A stretch of 64,000 nucleotides of DNA from Acidimicrobiales bacterium (GCA_035547835.1 DASZTW010000001.1:207902-271901), one strand, 5' to 3'. Positions 32,034 to 42,125 are shown, numbered from the stretch's first letter. The notes: generated by a model not told the origin, from the sequence alone. Program-made: numbers and translations.

Positions 32034-33451
32034 CGGTTCCCCACCATCCCAACGCGACCGACGGGTGCGACGGGCTCGGTCAACTCGGCCAGCTCCGCCA
32101 GCACCGCGGGAACGAGGTCGGGAAGGTCGGACGCCACCAGGCCCTCGCTCGGCCCGTGCCGGGCCGCGCGACCGTGCAACCACGCTCCTGCTGCGGCGGC
32201 CTCGAACCCCGGTAGGCCTCGAGCGAGCAGGGCGCCGATCACACCCGACAGCACGTCGCCGGTGCCGGCAGTGGCCAGCCGGGCGTCGCCGGCGCACACG
32301 ACCAGTGCCTGCCCATCCGGGTGCGCCACGACCGTGGTCGAGCCCTTGAGGAGCACGACGGCGCCGGTCGCGGCGGCCAACCCGCGGGCCGCACCGATCC
32401 GATCCTCACTCGGCGCGTCGCCGGCCAATCGAGCGAACTCACCGTCGTGCGGGGTCAGCACCACCGCGCCCGCCTCCGGGTTGCGTCGGGCGATCGTGTC
32501 GGCCGCGGCCGCCCCGAGCGCGGTGAGGCCGTCGCCGTCGACGAGCGTGGAGACCGTCGCGCCGGCCACGAGCGCGCGCACGTCGGTGGTGACGTCGTCG
32601 CCGACACCGAGGCCAGGCCCGACCACCAGGGCGCGGAAGCGGTCGATTTGCGCGATCACGTCGCTCGACCAACCAGTGGCGGCAATGTCGTGGCCCACCG
32701 CCTCGATGGGGCGACGTCCGTCGTCGGCGAGCCCCGGCGACGAGAGTCGCACGTAACCCGCACCCGCCCGCATCGCCGCGCGGGCAGCCAGGTGCGCGGC
32801 GCCGGTCATCCCTGCCGACCCGGCGACGACCCACACGGCGCTCTTCCACTTGTGGCTCTCGCGGGGCCGCGCCGGCAACCATGCGGCGACGTCGGACGGT
32901 TCCAGCAGGTGGGCGGTGGCGCTCGAGGTGTCGAGCCCGATGTCGACCACTTCGACGTCGCCGGCCAGCTCGGGGCCGGCACCCCACAACAACCCGGGCT
33001 TCCACGCCGCGAACGAAACCGTCTCGTCGGCCGCCATCGGTGACCCCGATGCCGCGCCAGTCAGGCCCGACACGCCCGACGGGATGTCGACGGCCAGCAC
33101 CGGAGGCCGCGGACCGGTCAGCGCTGGCGCTTCGTACGAGCCGCGAAAGCCGGTGCCGTACGCGGCGTCGATCACCAGATCACACGGAGGAAGCGTGGGT
33201 GGTGGATCTGCGGCGTCGACCTCGACGGTGCGGACCCCTGCCTCCCGCAGCCGCGCCGCTGCGGCGCGGCCGTCGGCGCCGTTGTTGCCTTTGCCGGCCA
33301 CGACGACGACACGCCGGCCGTACGTGCCTCCCAACATGCGCCGCGCGGTCCGTGCCACCGCGGCGCCGGCGCGGTCGATGAGGACGTCGACGGGTTCGGG
33401 AGCGGCCGCGTCGATCACACCCATCTCGGCCGGCGTGACGACGGGCTGCAT
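32030..33451 (-). CDS. nnr: Bifunctional NAD(P)HX epimerase/dehydratase
   Basis: 473 residues. The N-terminal YjeF_N epimerase domain (about 1-200) has VVAGKGNNGADGRAAA and LVIDAAYGTGFRG. The C-terminal ADP/ATP-dependent dehydratase (about 215-470) has VVLTPHDGEFARLAGDAPS and ATAGTGDVLSGVIGA. It repairs hydrated NADH and NADPH. The ATG at 33451 is chosen because the preceding open frame is shadow. It is divergent from a plus-strand hydrolase 31 bases away. Confidence 0.95.
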   Translation of the reverse strand: MQPVVTPAEMGVIDAAAPEPVDVLIDRAGAAVARTARRMLGGTYGRRVVVVAGKGNNGADGRAAAARLREAGVRTVEVDAADPPPTLPPCDLVIDAAYGTGFRGSYEAPALTGPRPPVLAVDIPSGVSGLTGAASGSPMAADETVSFAAWKPGLLWGAGPELAGDVEVVDIGLDTSSATAHLLEPSDVAAWLPARPRESHKWKSAVWVVAGSAGMTGAAHLAARAAMRAGAGYVRLSSPGLADDGRRPIEAVGHDIAATGWSSDVIAQIDRFRALVVGPGLGVGDDVTTDVRALVAGATVSTLVDGDGLTALGAAAADTIARRNPEAGAVVLTPHDGEFARLAGDAPSEDRIGAARGLAAATGAVVLLKGSTTVVAHPDGQALVVCAGDARLATAGTGDVLSGVIGALLARGLPGFEAAAAGAWLHGRAARHGPSEGLVASDLPDLVPAVLAELAELTEPVAPVGRVGMVGNR

Positions 33452-33482
33452 CCCCCGATGTTGGCAGATAGCGTCGCCCGCC

Positions 33483-34382
33483 ATGCCTGCCGCGGCGCCT
33501 CCGACTCTCGTTCCGCTCCCCGACGGGCGGCGGCTCGCGGTCGACGACGTGGGGACACCCGACGGGAAACCCGTGGTGTTCCTGCACGGAAGCCCCAGTT
33601 GCCGGCTCGGTCGGCCGCCGCTCGACGCCGAAGTGGCCGGCGCGGGGGTGCGGCTGGTAGCCCCGGACCGTCCCGGCCTGGGCGCCTCCGACGCTGATCC
33701 GCACGCCACCGCGGCCACGTTCGCCCGCGACTTGGCGGCCGCGCTCGCGCACTTGGGTGTGGAGCGCTTCGACGTTGTCGCGTGGTCCGCCGGCGCGCTC
33801 GCGGCGCTCGCGGTCGCGGCCGACGTCGAGCTGGGTCCACGAGTCGGGCGCGTCACCCTCGCTGCGGGGCTGGTTCCCGCTGAGGCCTTCGACGACCCGG
33901 CGTTGCGTCGACGGGTCACCGACAGCCGTGGCGGCATGCTCGACACGGTCGACGAGCTCGGTGCGGACGAAACCGCTGCCCTGGTCGCACCGATGATGGT
34001 GCCGTATCCCTGCTCGCTCGACGACGCCCGCACCCACCTCGAGACGATCCGTGACCACGCCGAGGCCGCCGAGATCGCCGCCGTCCCGGGTGGGACCGAC
34101 CAGAGCACGGCTTCGCTCGTCGAAGCGGTCCGCCAAGGGCTGGACGGCATCGAGCGCGAGCTGGTGGTCCAGCTCAGCCCCCTCGGCGTCGACCTCGGCC
34201 TGGTCGCGGCGCCGGTGCGGCTGGTGTACGGCTCCGCCGACCTCGTCTGCCCCCCGGCGTTCGGCGAATGGTTCCTTGGCCACTTGCCACACGCCCGGCT
34301 CGAAGTGCTGGCCGGCGCGAGCCACGGCCTGCCGTACCCCCACTGGCTCGAACTGCTGACGAGCTCGCCGATCCCGGGCTAG
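33483..34382 (+). CDS. Alpha/beta hydrolase
   Basis: 299 residues. It has VVFLHGSPSC (oxyanion), APDRPGLGASD, the elbow VAWSAGALAAL (Ser in the W-S-A-G context, an atypical small-x-S-x-small) and a C-terminal AGASHGLPYP with the likely catalytic His. An acid lies in YGSADLVCPP. The substrate is unknown. It is the only plus-strand gene in this part and converges with acpS. Confidence 0.85.
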   Translation: MPAAAPPTLVPLPDGRRLAVDDVGTPDGKPVVFLHGSPSCRLGRPPLDAEVAGAGVRLVAPDRPGLGASDADPHATAATFARDLAAALAHLGVERFDVVAWSAGALAALAVAADVELGPRVGRVTLAAGLVPAEAFDDPALRRRVTDSRGGMLDTVDELGADETAALVAPMMVPYPCSLDDARTHLETIRDHAEAAEIAAVPGGTDQSTASLVEAVRQGLDGIERELVVQLSPLGVDLGLVAAPVRLVYGSADLVCPPAFGEWFLGHLPHARLEVLAGASHGLPYPHWLELLTSSPIPG

Positions 34383-34428
34383 CACGCGGCACCACGGCAA
34401 CGCCGCGGCTCCCGACCCGCGCCCGCCG

Positions 34429-34794
34429 TCAGAGCGCGACGGCGATGGCCTCCGCGAGCGACGCCGTGTGCGTCAACGTCAAGCGCCACTCGCGCACGCC
34501 TCGTTCGGCCGCCAGGGTGGCGGCCTTGCCCGACAAGCGGACCGACGGGTCGCCGGAGCGGGCCTTCACGACCTCCACGTCGTGGAAGCCGAACGCCCCG
34601 AGCCCCACCCCAAGGGCCTTCATGACCGCCTCCTTGGCGGCGAACCGGGCGGCGTAGCGCTCGGTCGGGTCCCGGCGCCGTTCGCAGTACGCCCGCTCGT
34701 CGTCGGTGAACAACCGGCGTGCCACCCCGGGAGTGCGGGCGAGGGTGGTTCGCATCCGCTCGACCTCGACCAGGTCGACGCCGATGCCGATCAC
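34429..34794 (-). CDS. acpS: Holo-[acyl-carrier-protein] synthase
   Basis: 121 residues. MIGIGVDLVEVERMR and RYAARFAAKEAVMKALG are the two AcpS signatures; Asp7 and the Glu in AAKEAVMK bind magnesium. It transfers phosphopantetheine from CoA to acyl carrier protein. It follows the GlmS-like gene by 37 bases on the same strand. Confidence 0.97.
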   Translation of the reverse strand: MIGIGVDLVEVERMRTTLARTPGVARRLFTDDERAYCERRRDPTERYAARFAAKEAVMKALGVGLGAFGFHDVEVVKARSGDPSVRLSGKAATLAAERGVREWRLTLTHTASLAEAIAVAL

Positions 34795-34831
34795 CGACGG
34801 CCCCCGCGAAGACCGCCGTCCACCGGGAGGG

Positions 34832-37800
34832 TCAACCCTCAGTCCACCGCTTCGCCAGCACCAGGACCGGCTGGGTCAACAGCTCGACGACGGGCTGGTC
34901 GGCGAGCAGATCGTCGCGGAAGACCGGCTCGGACTCGGTGACGGCGTCGCGGAGGGCGCCGTAGCGGCTGCGGTAGCCCTCCATCACGCCACGGATCACC
35001 GGCTCGGCGAGCCGGTCGTGGAACTGCACTTGCAGCAGCGTGAGCCCCGTGCACTGGTTGCCCTTGACCTCGGGCACCAACACGAGGTGGCGCTGGTCGG
35101 ATCCGACCGCCGCAGTGACCTCTCGCTCGGTGACCGCCCGCCGTTTGGTGCCGCGCAGCAGGGGGTTGCCGGCGGTGCGCGACGGGATGTCGCGCGACAC
35201 GCCGCCGCGGTCGACCACCTCGATCGTGGGGGTGGCCTGGTCGGTCTCGTCGATCGCATAGCGGGTGAAACCCCGCACCTCGGCCACCGCAGGATCGAGC
35301 GCGGCCAACGCACGCAATGCCTTGTAGCTGAGCCGATCGCGACCCGCGCCCGCGTCGAGCACCGCGGCGACCAGCGGGACTTGCAGCAGCCCTTCGTCCG
35401 AACGCGAGATGCCGACCGTGACGGTCTTCGCCTGGTGTTTGATGGCGTCGATGGGGCGGGTGAGCTCGTCGATTGCGTCGGTGAGGGCGGCGGTGAGGTC
35501 TTCGAGCACCAGGCTCGGCGTGCCCTGCTTGCCGAACTCGAGCTGGTAGCTCTCCAGCGGGGAGAGACCGCCGGCGTAGCGGAGCAGCGACGCGAGCCGC
35601 ACGGCAGTCGACGCTTCGAGGTGCCCGTTGTACGTGCCGGTGCGCAGCCCGTCGGCGAAGCGCTGGTGGGCGGGGGCCAGCTGCGGGCGCAGCAAGTCGA
35701 GCAGCTGGTCGGCAGCGAGGTGATCGATGACCGCCTGCTCGATGGCCGCCCGCGCTTCTCGCAGCGGTCGGGCTGACGCATCGATCGCCAGCGCGGCCTC
35801 ATAGCCGAACAGGTGACCCACCATGGTGGCCAGCACGAAGCCCAACCGCGGGTGGGTGGCCGGCACGGTGAGCACCGCGTGTGCGCCGTTGAAGCGATCC
35901 TCGCCCTCGGTGGCCACCACCACAGGCGTTGCCTTGTGCGCTCGGTAGATCGCCACTTCTTTGGCGACGTCATCAGCGGTCGACCCCTGCAGACCGGCCG
36001 CGCACACGAAGATCAACGGCTCGGACGACAAGTCGATGTGCTTTTTGTCCTCGGTGGTGTCACAGGCAATCGCCTTGTAGCACAGCTCCGACAGCTTGAT
36101 GCGGATCTCGCGTGCGGCGATGCGGTCGGGGCCCGACCCGACGATCGCCCAGTACCGCTTCGGCGGGGCGAACCGTCGGGCCGCCTCGGCAATGGCCGGA
36201 CGGGTGGCGAGCACCTGTTCCAGCGCGTCGGGAAGCGCCCGCAGCGCGGTGAGCACGTCGGCTTGGTCGGCGAGCGCGCGGCGCCGCGCGGCGGCGTCGC
36301 CTCGCGCGTCACCTTCGAGGATCACCTGCGCGATGGCACCAGCGAGCAGGAAGCCGGCGGCGACTTGGCTGTAGAACGCCTTGGTCGACGCCACGCTCAT
36401 CTCGACGTCGCGGCCGTCGGACGTGTACAGCACGCCGTCGGACTTGTCGGTCAGGTCACTGTCGCGGCGGTTGACGATCGACACCACCGCCGCGCCGCGG
36501 GCCCGCGCGAGGTCGACGGTGCGGTTCGTGTCGGTGGTCGTGCCGCTCTGGCTCACGGCGATGACCAGCGTGTCGGACATGTCGAGTCGGAGCCGGAAGC
36601 CCGACAACTCCGTGGCGAGCGTGGCCTCCACGCGGACGTCGGTCCCGGACAGCACGTCGCCCAACGCGAGCGCGACCGCTTCGGCAGCGATGGCCGCGGT
36701 GCCCTGACCCACCGCGACGACACGGTCGATCCGGCCGCTGCGCAGCGCCGCCTCCACCGACTCGGGCAGCGTGGTGGGACCCGCCGACACGCGCAGGCCG
36801 TCGGGCCCGTCGAGCAACTTGCCGCGCAACGTCTTGCGGAACGACGCAGGTGCCTCGGTGATCTCCTTGAGCAGGAAGTGGCGAGCGCTGCCGCGGTCGA
36901 CGTCGCGGGTGGTGATCTCGGCCCGGACGAGGTCGGCGTCGGTGACCGGCAACGGGGTCCCGTCGTAGGACCAGCGGCCGATGCCCTCCAACGTGCCCGC
37001 CTGGTCGCGGTCGAGCGCCACGATCTGGCCGCGGCTCGCGGCCGGCGCGTCGGGATTCGACGGGGTCTCGCCGTCGAGACGCAGGTACGTGTCGGCCAAC
37101 TCCACCACCCCGTACGGTTCGCTGGCCACGATGTACAGGTCGTCGGACAGTCCCACGTAGAGCGCCTGGCCGCTGCCGCGCAGTGCCAGCAGCACTCGAC
37201 CCGGGTCGGCGGCCGTCGCCGCTGCGATGGCGACCGAACCTTCGAAGGTCTGGACCGCGTGGCGGAACGCCTCGATCGGCGCCTCGCCTTTCGCCAGGCC
37301 TCGCGACACCACCGTCGGGATCACTTTGGCGTCGGTGGTGATGTCCGAGGCGATCTCGAGCCGCTCAGCCGCCTTGAGGTCGGCGAAGTTGTCGATGTCG
37401 CCGTTGAGGGCGGCGACCACGTAAGGCCCGTCCGCCACGCCGATCTCCTCGGAGTTCAGGGGGTGCGCGTTGGGCTCGGAGATGATGCCGACGCTCGCCC
37501 AGCGCGTGTGGGCGAGCACCCGGACGTTCGCGCCGTCACCGCTCATGGCCAGGCGGAGGAGCCGGTCGGCAGCGATCGTCGACCGCATGGCAGCCGTGTT
37601 GTCGCCCAGCTCGCCGATCTCGGCGGCGGCCTTGTACACGAAGCTCAGCCCGCCGCCGTCGACCACGTGCACCGACCCGTTCCGGAACAACGGATCCGAC
37701 GGTCGCTGGCGTAGGAGCGGGGCGACGGTGGACGACTCGAGGTCGAGGCCGTGACCGGTGACGAACACCTCGATGCCGGCGGAATCCCGCCCCCGCACCT

Positions 37801-38311
37801 CGAGCCGGTCGATCCCGGCCAACGTCTGCTGGATCGCGGTGTAGCCCTCCACCGCGCGGAGAGAGGCGCCCACTCCGGCGAGCTCGGCGACAGCCGCAGC
37901 GGTGCGGAGCCGGTCGTGTTGCAGGGCCCAGGTGGCGTCCCGAAGGTCGACGAGCGCGGCGTTGACTTCCTCGACACGACCCGCCGGCCAACCCGCGCCC
38001 GCCTCGTCGATGGCGACCTCGACCGCCTGGAAGCAGGCGGTGATCTCGGCACATCGCTCCTCGATGGCCTCGGCCAGGCCCGGCTGCTCCAGGAGCGCGC
38101 GAACGCCGGGAATGCCGCCCAGCAGGTGGTCGGCAGCGCCTGCGGCAGTGCCGGCCGCGCGGGTCACCCCGAGCAACCCGCCCCCGTCGCCCGGCGCAGC
38201 CGCAGCGTCGCGGAGCTGCGACGAAAGTCCGGCCAAGCCGGGAAGCAGCTGGTCTGCGCTCGGAACAGGGCGGTCAGTGCGTCGGTAGACGAGGACGACG
38301 ATCCCGCACAT
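34832..38311 (-). CDS. Oversized GlmS-like glutamine amidotransferase/SIS protein
   Basis: 1159 residues against about 610 for normal GlmS. Cys2 (MCGIVV) is the likely glutaminase nucleophile. A 140-residue helical insertion follows (about 12-160) before GIDRLEVRGRDSAGIEVFVT. Further GATase blocks are VLAHTRWASVG and LNGDIDN. Two SIS domains follow, with VGQGTAAIAAEAVA, VSQSGTTTDTNRT and AIVGSGPDRIAAREI. After them, about 300 extra residues include LESYQLEFGKQGTP. The usual GlmS C-terminal LPRNLAKSVTVE is missing. It is adjacent to glmM, so glucosamine-6-phosphate synthesis is likely, but a different sugar or aminotransferase role cannot be excluded. Confidence 0.85.
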   Translation of the reverse strand: MCGIVVLVYRRTDRPVPSADQLLPGLAGLSSQLRDAAAAPGDGGGLLGVTRAAGTAAGAADHLLGGIPGVRALLEQPGLAEAIEERCAEITACFQAVEVAIDEAGAGWPAGRVEEVNAALVDLRDATWALQHDRLRTAAAVAELAGVGASLRAVEGYTAIQQTLAGIDRLEVRGRDSAGIEVFVTGHGLDLESSTVAPLLRQRPSDPLFRNGSVHVVDGGGLSFVYKAAAEIGELGDNTAAMRSTIAADRLLRLAMSGDGANVRVLAHTRWASVGIISEPNAHPLNSEEIGVADGPYVVAALNGDIDNFADLKAAERLEIASDITTDAKVIPTVVSRGLAKGEAPIEAFRHAVQTFEGSVAIAAATAADPGRVLLALRGSGQALYVGLSDDLYIVASEPYGVVELADTYLRLDGETPSNPDAPAASRGQIVALDRDQAGTLEGIGRWSYDGTPLPVTDADLVRAEITTRDVDRGSARHFLLKEITEAPASFRKTLRGKLLDGPDGLRVSAGPTTLPESVEAALRSGRIDRVVAVGQGTAAIAAEAVALALGDVLSGTDVRVEATLATELSGFRLRLDMSDTLVIAVSQSGTTTDTNRTVDLARARGAAVVSIVNRRDSDLTDKSDGVLYTSDGRDVEMSVASTKAFYSQVAAGFLLAGAIAQVILEGDARGDAAARRRALADQADVLTALRALPDALEQVLATRPAIAEAARRFAPPKRYWAIVGSGPDRIAAREIRIKLSELCYKAIACDTTEDKKHIDLSSEPLIFVCAAGLQGSTADDVAKEVAIYRAHKATPVVVATEGEDRFNGAHAVLTVPATHPRLGFVLATMVGHLFGYEAALAIDASARPLREARAAIEQAVIDHLAADQLLDLLRPQLAPAHQRFADGLRTGTYNGHLEASTAVRLASLLRYAGGLSPLESYQLEFGKQGTPSLVLEDLTAALTDAIDELTRPIDAIKHQAKTVTVGISRSDEGLLQVPLVAAVLDAGAGRDRLSYKALRALAALDPAVAEVRGFTRYAIDETDQATPTIEVVDRGGVSRDIPSRTAGNPLLRGTKRRAVTEREVTAAVGSDQRHLVLVPEVKGNQCTGLTLLQVQFHDRLAEPVIRGVMEGYRSRYGALRDAVTESEPVFRDDLLADQPVVELLTQPVLVLAKRWTEG

Positions 38312-38335
38312 GGCTTTCGAGGCTACCGGCGCGGC

Positions 38336-39811
38336 TCAGTCGGCGGTCGCGCCACGGCTGACCTGGCCGACAGCCTCCGCGAGTCGGTCGGCGACGCCCA
38401 CCGCGGTCTCCCGAGTGGACGCCTCGACCATCACCCGCACGACGGGCTCTGTCCCCGACGCACGCACCACGACGCGCCCCTCACCCGAGAGCTCTTCCTC
38501 GGCCTTGGCGACGAAGGGGGCGAGATCGTCGAGCAGGTCGGGGCGACGCTGCGCGACCTTCACGTTCACCAGCACTTGCGGCAGGCGCGTCATGGCCAAG
38601 TTGGCGAGGTCGCCGAGCGACTTGCCGGTACGCGCCAGCGCGTCGAGCACTTGGAGGCCGGTCAGCAGCCCATCACCAGTCGTGGCGAGGTCCCGGAAGA
38701 TGATGTGGCCCGACTGCTCGCCGCCGAGGCTCCACCGGCCGTGCTCGAGCGCTTCGAGCACGTTGCGGTCGCCCACCTGGGTCTCCACGACACGGATGCC
38801 CCGGCGCTCCATGCCCAGGCGAAAACCGAGGTTGCTCATGATCGTGACCACCACCGTGTCGTCCGCGAGCTGGCCGCGCTGCTTGTGGTCGATGGCCAGC
38901 AGGGCGATGAGCTGGTCACCGTCGATGAGGTGGCCCTCGGCGTCGACCGCGATCACCCGGTCGGCGTCGCCGTCGAACGCCAGACCCAGATGGGCGCGGC
39001 GCTGTGGCACGGCGCGCTGGAGGTCGGCGGGGTAGGTGGAGCCGCACGCGTCGTTGATGTTCTGTCCGTTCGGCTGAGCGTGCAGGACGGTGACCTCGCA
39101 ACCAAGCGTCTGCAACACGCGCGGCGCGGTCACCGAAGCCGCCCCGTTCGCGCAGTCGATCACCACCCGGATCCCGTCGAGCCGTCGTCCTTCGAGCACG
39201 ACCCGCTCCAAGTGGTCGACGTAGCGGTCGACCACTTCGGGTGCCCCGACGAGGTCGCCCACCTGCGCGCCGACCCGGGGTCCGGCGATCTGTCCTGCCG
39301 TGCGGGCACCCACGTGGATCGGTGGCGCGGCGACCGCCGGGTCGACGATCACGACGCGGCCTTCGGTCGACGCGACCGTCTCGGCCGGCGGTGATGCGGC
39401 CAGCGGGAGCGCGTCGGTGTCCGCCAAAGAAGCCAACTCGCGTTCGAGCCGGGTCTCCATCTCGTCGCTGAGCTTGCGGCCGCCGGCCGTGAAGAACTTG
39501 ATGCCGTTGTCGCCGAACGGGTTGTGCGACGCCGAGATCATCGCGGCGGGCGCGGACTGCGATGCCGACGCCCACGCCACGCCAGGGGTCGGGATGACGC
39601 CCAAGTCGACGACTTCGATCCCCTCCGACGCCAAGCCAGCCGACAGCGCGGCCTGCAGCATGGGACCCGAAAGCCGAGTGTCGCGGCCCACCAGCCAACG
39701 GCGACCGCCGATCACCCGGGCGGCGGCGCGCCCGAGCGCGAGGACCAGTTCGGGCGTGAGCTCGGCGTTGGCCACGCCACGCACGCCATCGGTGCCGAAC
39801 TTGAGTGTCAT
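38336..39811 (-). CDS. glmM: Phosphoglucosamine mutase
   Basis: 491 residues. It starts KFGTDGVRGVANAELTPE. The active serine is in MISASHNPFGDNGIKFF, the metal loop is FDGDADRVIAVD and the sugar loop is GGEQSGHIIF. It converts glucosamine-6-phosphate to glucosamine-1-phosphate for UDP-GlcNAc. It is about 40 residues longer than usual, with the extra in the DTDALPLAASPPAET region. It lies downstream of rpsI, the usual actinobacterial order. Confidence 0.96.
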   Translation of the reverse strand: MTLKFGTDGVRGVANAELTPELVLALGRAAARVIGGRRWLVGRDTRLSGPMLQAALSAGLASEGIEVVDLGVIPTPGVAWASASQSAPAAMISASHNPFGDNGIKFFTAGGRKLSDEMETRLERELASLADTDALPLAASPPAETVASTEGRVVIVDPAVAAPPIHVGARTAGQIAGPRVGAQVGDLVGAPEVVDRYVDHLERVVLEGRRLDGIRVVIDCANGAASVTAPRVLQTLGCEVTVLHAQPNGQNINDACGSTYPADLQRAVPQRRAHLGLAFDGDADRVIAVDAEGHLIDGDQLIALLAIDHKQRGQLADDTVVVTIMSNLGFRLGMERRGIRVVETQVGDRNVLEALEHGRWSLGGEQSGHIIFRDLATTGDGLLTGLQVLDALARTGKSLGDLANLAMTRLPQVLVNVKVAQRRPDLLDDLAPFVAKAEEELSGEGRVVVRASGTEPVVRVMVEASTRETAVGVADRLAEAVGQVSRGATAD

Positions 39812-39848
39812 GACGGGAGGGTCATGTGCGCCTCGGGAGGCCCGAGGA

Positions 39849-40241
39849 TCAGCGCTTGGAGTACTGCGGTGCCTTGCGGGCCTTCTTCAGGCCGTAGTGC
39901 TTCGGCTCCTTGATGCGGGCATCGCGCCGCAGGAAACCCGCCTTCTTCAGCGAGGCGCGCAGCTCGGGGTCGAGCTCGGCGAGCGCACGGGCGATTCCGA
40001 GCCGCATCGCACCGGCCTGCCCGGCGACACCGCCACCGTCGAGCGTGGCGTCGATGTCGTACTGACCTTCGGTCTCGGTGAGTCGCAAGGGCTCGGTGAG
40101 CAGGTTGCGGTGGGCGGCGGAGGGGAAGTGGGCTTCGAGCGCACGGCCGTTGACCGTGAGGTTCCCCTCGCCGGCCCGCAGGCGGACCCGCGCGACCGCG
40201 GCCTTGCGGCGCCCAGTGGTCTGAGTGAGCGGCTTGGACAC
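39849..40241 (-). CDS. rpsI: 30S ribosomal protein S9
   Basis: 130 residues with [19 protein letters not shown] at the start and the C-terminal [12 protein letters not shown] tail that reaches the P-site tRNA. It lies 9 bases after rplM, the conserved L13-S9 pair. Confidence 0.98.
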   Translation of the reverse strand: MSKPLTQTTGRRKAAVARVRLRAGEGNLTVNGRALEAHFPSAAHRNLLTEPLRLTETEGQYDIDATLDGGGVAGQAGAMRLGIARALAELDPELRASLKKAGFLRRDARIKEPKHYGLKKARKAPQYSKR

Positions 40242-40250
40242 GTTGGCCTC

Positions 40251-40703
40251 CTACGCGCGAGCCCGAGCGCGGGCGTCGAGAGCGAGCGGCTGCGGGTCCT
40301 GCGCCGCGTGCGGATGGGTGGGCCCGGCGTACACCTTGAGCTTCTTCAGCATCTGGCGGCCGAGGCGGTTCTTGGGGAGCATGCCGCGCACCGTGCGGCG
40401 CAGCGCGTCTTCCGGCTTGCGTTCGAGCAGGTGCTCATACGACTCGGCCTTGATGCCGCCGGGGTAGCCGGAGTGCGTGTACACCTGCTTGGCGCCCGCC
40501 TTGTTGTTGGTGAGCACCACCTTGTCGGCGTTCACGATGATCACGTGGTCGCCCATGTCCATGTGGGGGGCGTACACCGGCTTGTGCTTGCCACGCAGCA
40601 CCCGGGCGACCTCGGTCGCGAGCCGGCCCAGCACCACGCCCTCGGCGTCGACGACGTACCACGAGCGCTCGATCTCGCTGGCTTTCGGGGTGTAGGTGGG
40701 CAC
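40251..40703 (-). CDS. rplM: 50S ribosomal protein L13
   Basis: 150 residues from GTG 40703. Hallmarks are [35 protein letters not shown] and [23 protein letters not shown] [19 protein letters not shown]. The GTG is the first start that gives the family N-terminus ([15 protein letters not shown]). Confidence 0.97.
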   Translation of the reverse strand: MPTYTPKASEIERSWYVVDAEGVVLGRLATEVARVLRGKHKPVYAPHMDMGDHVIIVNADKVVLTNNKAGAKQVYTHSGYPGGIKAESYEHLLERKPEDALRRTVRGMLPKNRLGRQMLKKLKVYAGPTHPHAAQDPQPLALDARARARA

Positions 40704-40800
40704 GCGGGTTCCTCGTGTTCGTATGGCGGCTGGTGGGTCGCCCGAGCGACGCACCGCAGGGCCGTGGCGCGGGGCGCGCAGGCCTGCAAAGCAACGGACA

Positions 40801-40830
40801 ACGATACGCAGCCGGTCGAGGGGACGGCAA
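40801..40830 (-). promoter_or_regulatory. Candidate promoter of rplM-rpsI
   Basis: On the minus strand, TTGCCG (40830-40825), 18-base spacer, TATCGT (40806-40801), about 100 bases upstream of the rplM start. Boxes are by eye; it lies in the divergent gap with ilvA. Confidence 0.45.
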
Positions 40831-40889
40831 ATGGCCCTGGTGGGGCCCGCCACGGCCACCGGCGATGCGCCTCGCTACGTTGGTCGTCC

Positions 40890-42125
40890 GTGAGCCCGCC
40901 CACCGCACCGCTGCCACGACCGGTCACGTTGGTCGACGTGCACGACGTCGAGGCAGCACGCGCCGCGCTCCGTGGCCACATCCGCGTCACCCCGGTCGAG
41001 ACGTCGGCCACGCTCTCGGCCCGGGCCGGCCGTCCCGTCCTGCTCAAAGCCGAGTATCGCCAGCGCACCGGCAGCTTCAAGGTCCGGGGGGCGTACCACC
41101 ACATCGCCGGCCTGCCGGGCTCGGCGGCCGAGCTGGTGGCCGCGTCCGCTGGCAACCACGCGCAAGGCGTGGCGCTGGCCGCCTCCCTGGCCGGCCGCCG
41201 CGCCACGATCTTCATGCCGGTCCACGCGGCGCTGCCGAAAGTCGAGGCCACCCGTGCGTACGGGGCGGAGGTCCGGCTGGTCGGCGACGACGTCGAGGGC
41301 GCCATGGCCGCCGCTGAAGCCCACGCCAACGCCACGGGCGCCCACCTCGTGCCGCCGTTCGACGACCCGGCGGTGATCGCGGGCCAAGGCACGGTGGGGC
41401 TCGAGATCCTGGACCAGGTGCCGGACCTCGCCACGGTCGTGGTGCCGGTCGGCGGCGGGGGACTCCTCGCAGGTGTCGCTGTCGCCGTGAAGGCACGGCG
41501 ACCCGACGTCCACGTGGTGGGCGTGCAGGCCGCGGGTGCGGCGTCGATGGTGGCCTCCCTCCGAGCCGGCACCCCCACCACAGTGGCCCACGTCCACACG
41601 ATCGCGGATGGCATCGCGGTGAAGGCGCCGTCCGCGCTCACCCTGGCGCACGCGAGCGCGTTGGCCGACGAGCTCGTGACCGTCACCGACGAGGAGATCG
41701 GCCAGGCGCTCATCTTGTTGCTCGAACGCGAGAAGGCGGTGGTGGAGCCAGCGGGCGCCGTCGGCGTGGCGGCGCTCCTGGCCGGCAGGGCGCCCGGCAG
41801 CGGGCCGGTCGTCGCGGTGCTCTCGGGTGGCAACGTCGACTCTCTCATGCTGACGAGGCTGATCGAGCACGGCCTGTCGGCGGCGGGCCGTTACGTTCGC
41901 CTGCGGATCGTGGTGGCCGACCGGCCCGGCGCGCTGGCCCGCATCACCGAGACCATCGCCGAGCTCGGCCTCAACGTGCTCGACGTCGAACACCACCGCG
42001 CCGGCGTGCGCCTGGGGATCGACGAGGTCGAGGTGCTCGTCACGCTCGAGACCCGCGATCCCGAACACCGAGTGGCCGTCGTCGACGAGCTCCGCGCCGC
42101 GGGCTTCACGGTCGACTTGATGTAG
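40890..42125 (+). CDS. ilvA: Threonine dehydratase (threonine ammonia-lyase) with ACT domain
   Basis: 411 residues. PLP lysine is Lys64 in TGSFKVRGAYHH, the phosphate loop is VVVPVGGGGLLAG and the serine-site loop is SAGNHAQGVA. About 330-411 form an ACT domain (LRIVVADRPGALARITETIA). It deaminates threonine to 2-oxobutanoate, in the biosynthetic or catabolic form. The start is GTG 40890; no strong ribosome site is seen. It diverges from rplM. Confidence 0.92.
   Translation: MSPPTAPLPRPVTLVDVHDVEAARAALRGHIRVTPVETSATLSARAGRPVLLKAEYRQRTGSFKVRGAYHHIAGLPGSAAELVAASAGNHAQGVALAASLAGRRATIFMPVHAALPKVEATRAYGAEVRLVGDDVEGAMAAAEAHANATGAHLVPPFDDPAVIAGQGTVGLEILDQVPDLATVVVPVGGGGLLAGVAVAVKARRPDVHVVGVQAAGAASMVASLRAGTPTTVAHVHTIADGIAVKAPSALTLAHASALADELVTVTDEEIGQALILLLEREKAVVEPAGAVGVAALLAGRAPGSGPVVAVLSGGNVDSLMLTRLIEHGLSAAGRYVRLRIVVADRPGALARITETIAELGLNVLDVEHHRAGVRLGIDEVEVLVTLETRDPEHRVAVVDELRAAGFTVDLM

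Noticed and set aside
38312..38335. glmS riboswitch/ribozyme near the GlmS-like gene
   Set aside because: Only 24 bases separate glmM and the GlmS-like gene; there is no room for the ribozyme and no matching sequence.
39300..42125. 941-residue plus-strand frame as one long protein
   Set aside because: The first 530 codons run antisense to glmM, rpsI and rplM; only the part from GTG 40890 is threonine dehydratase.
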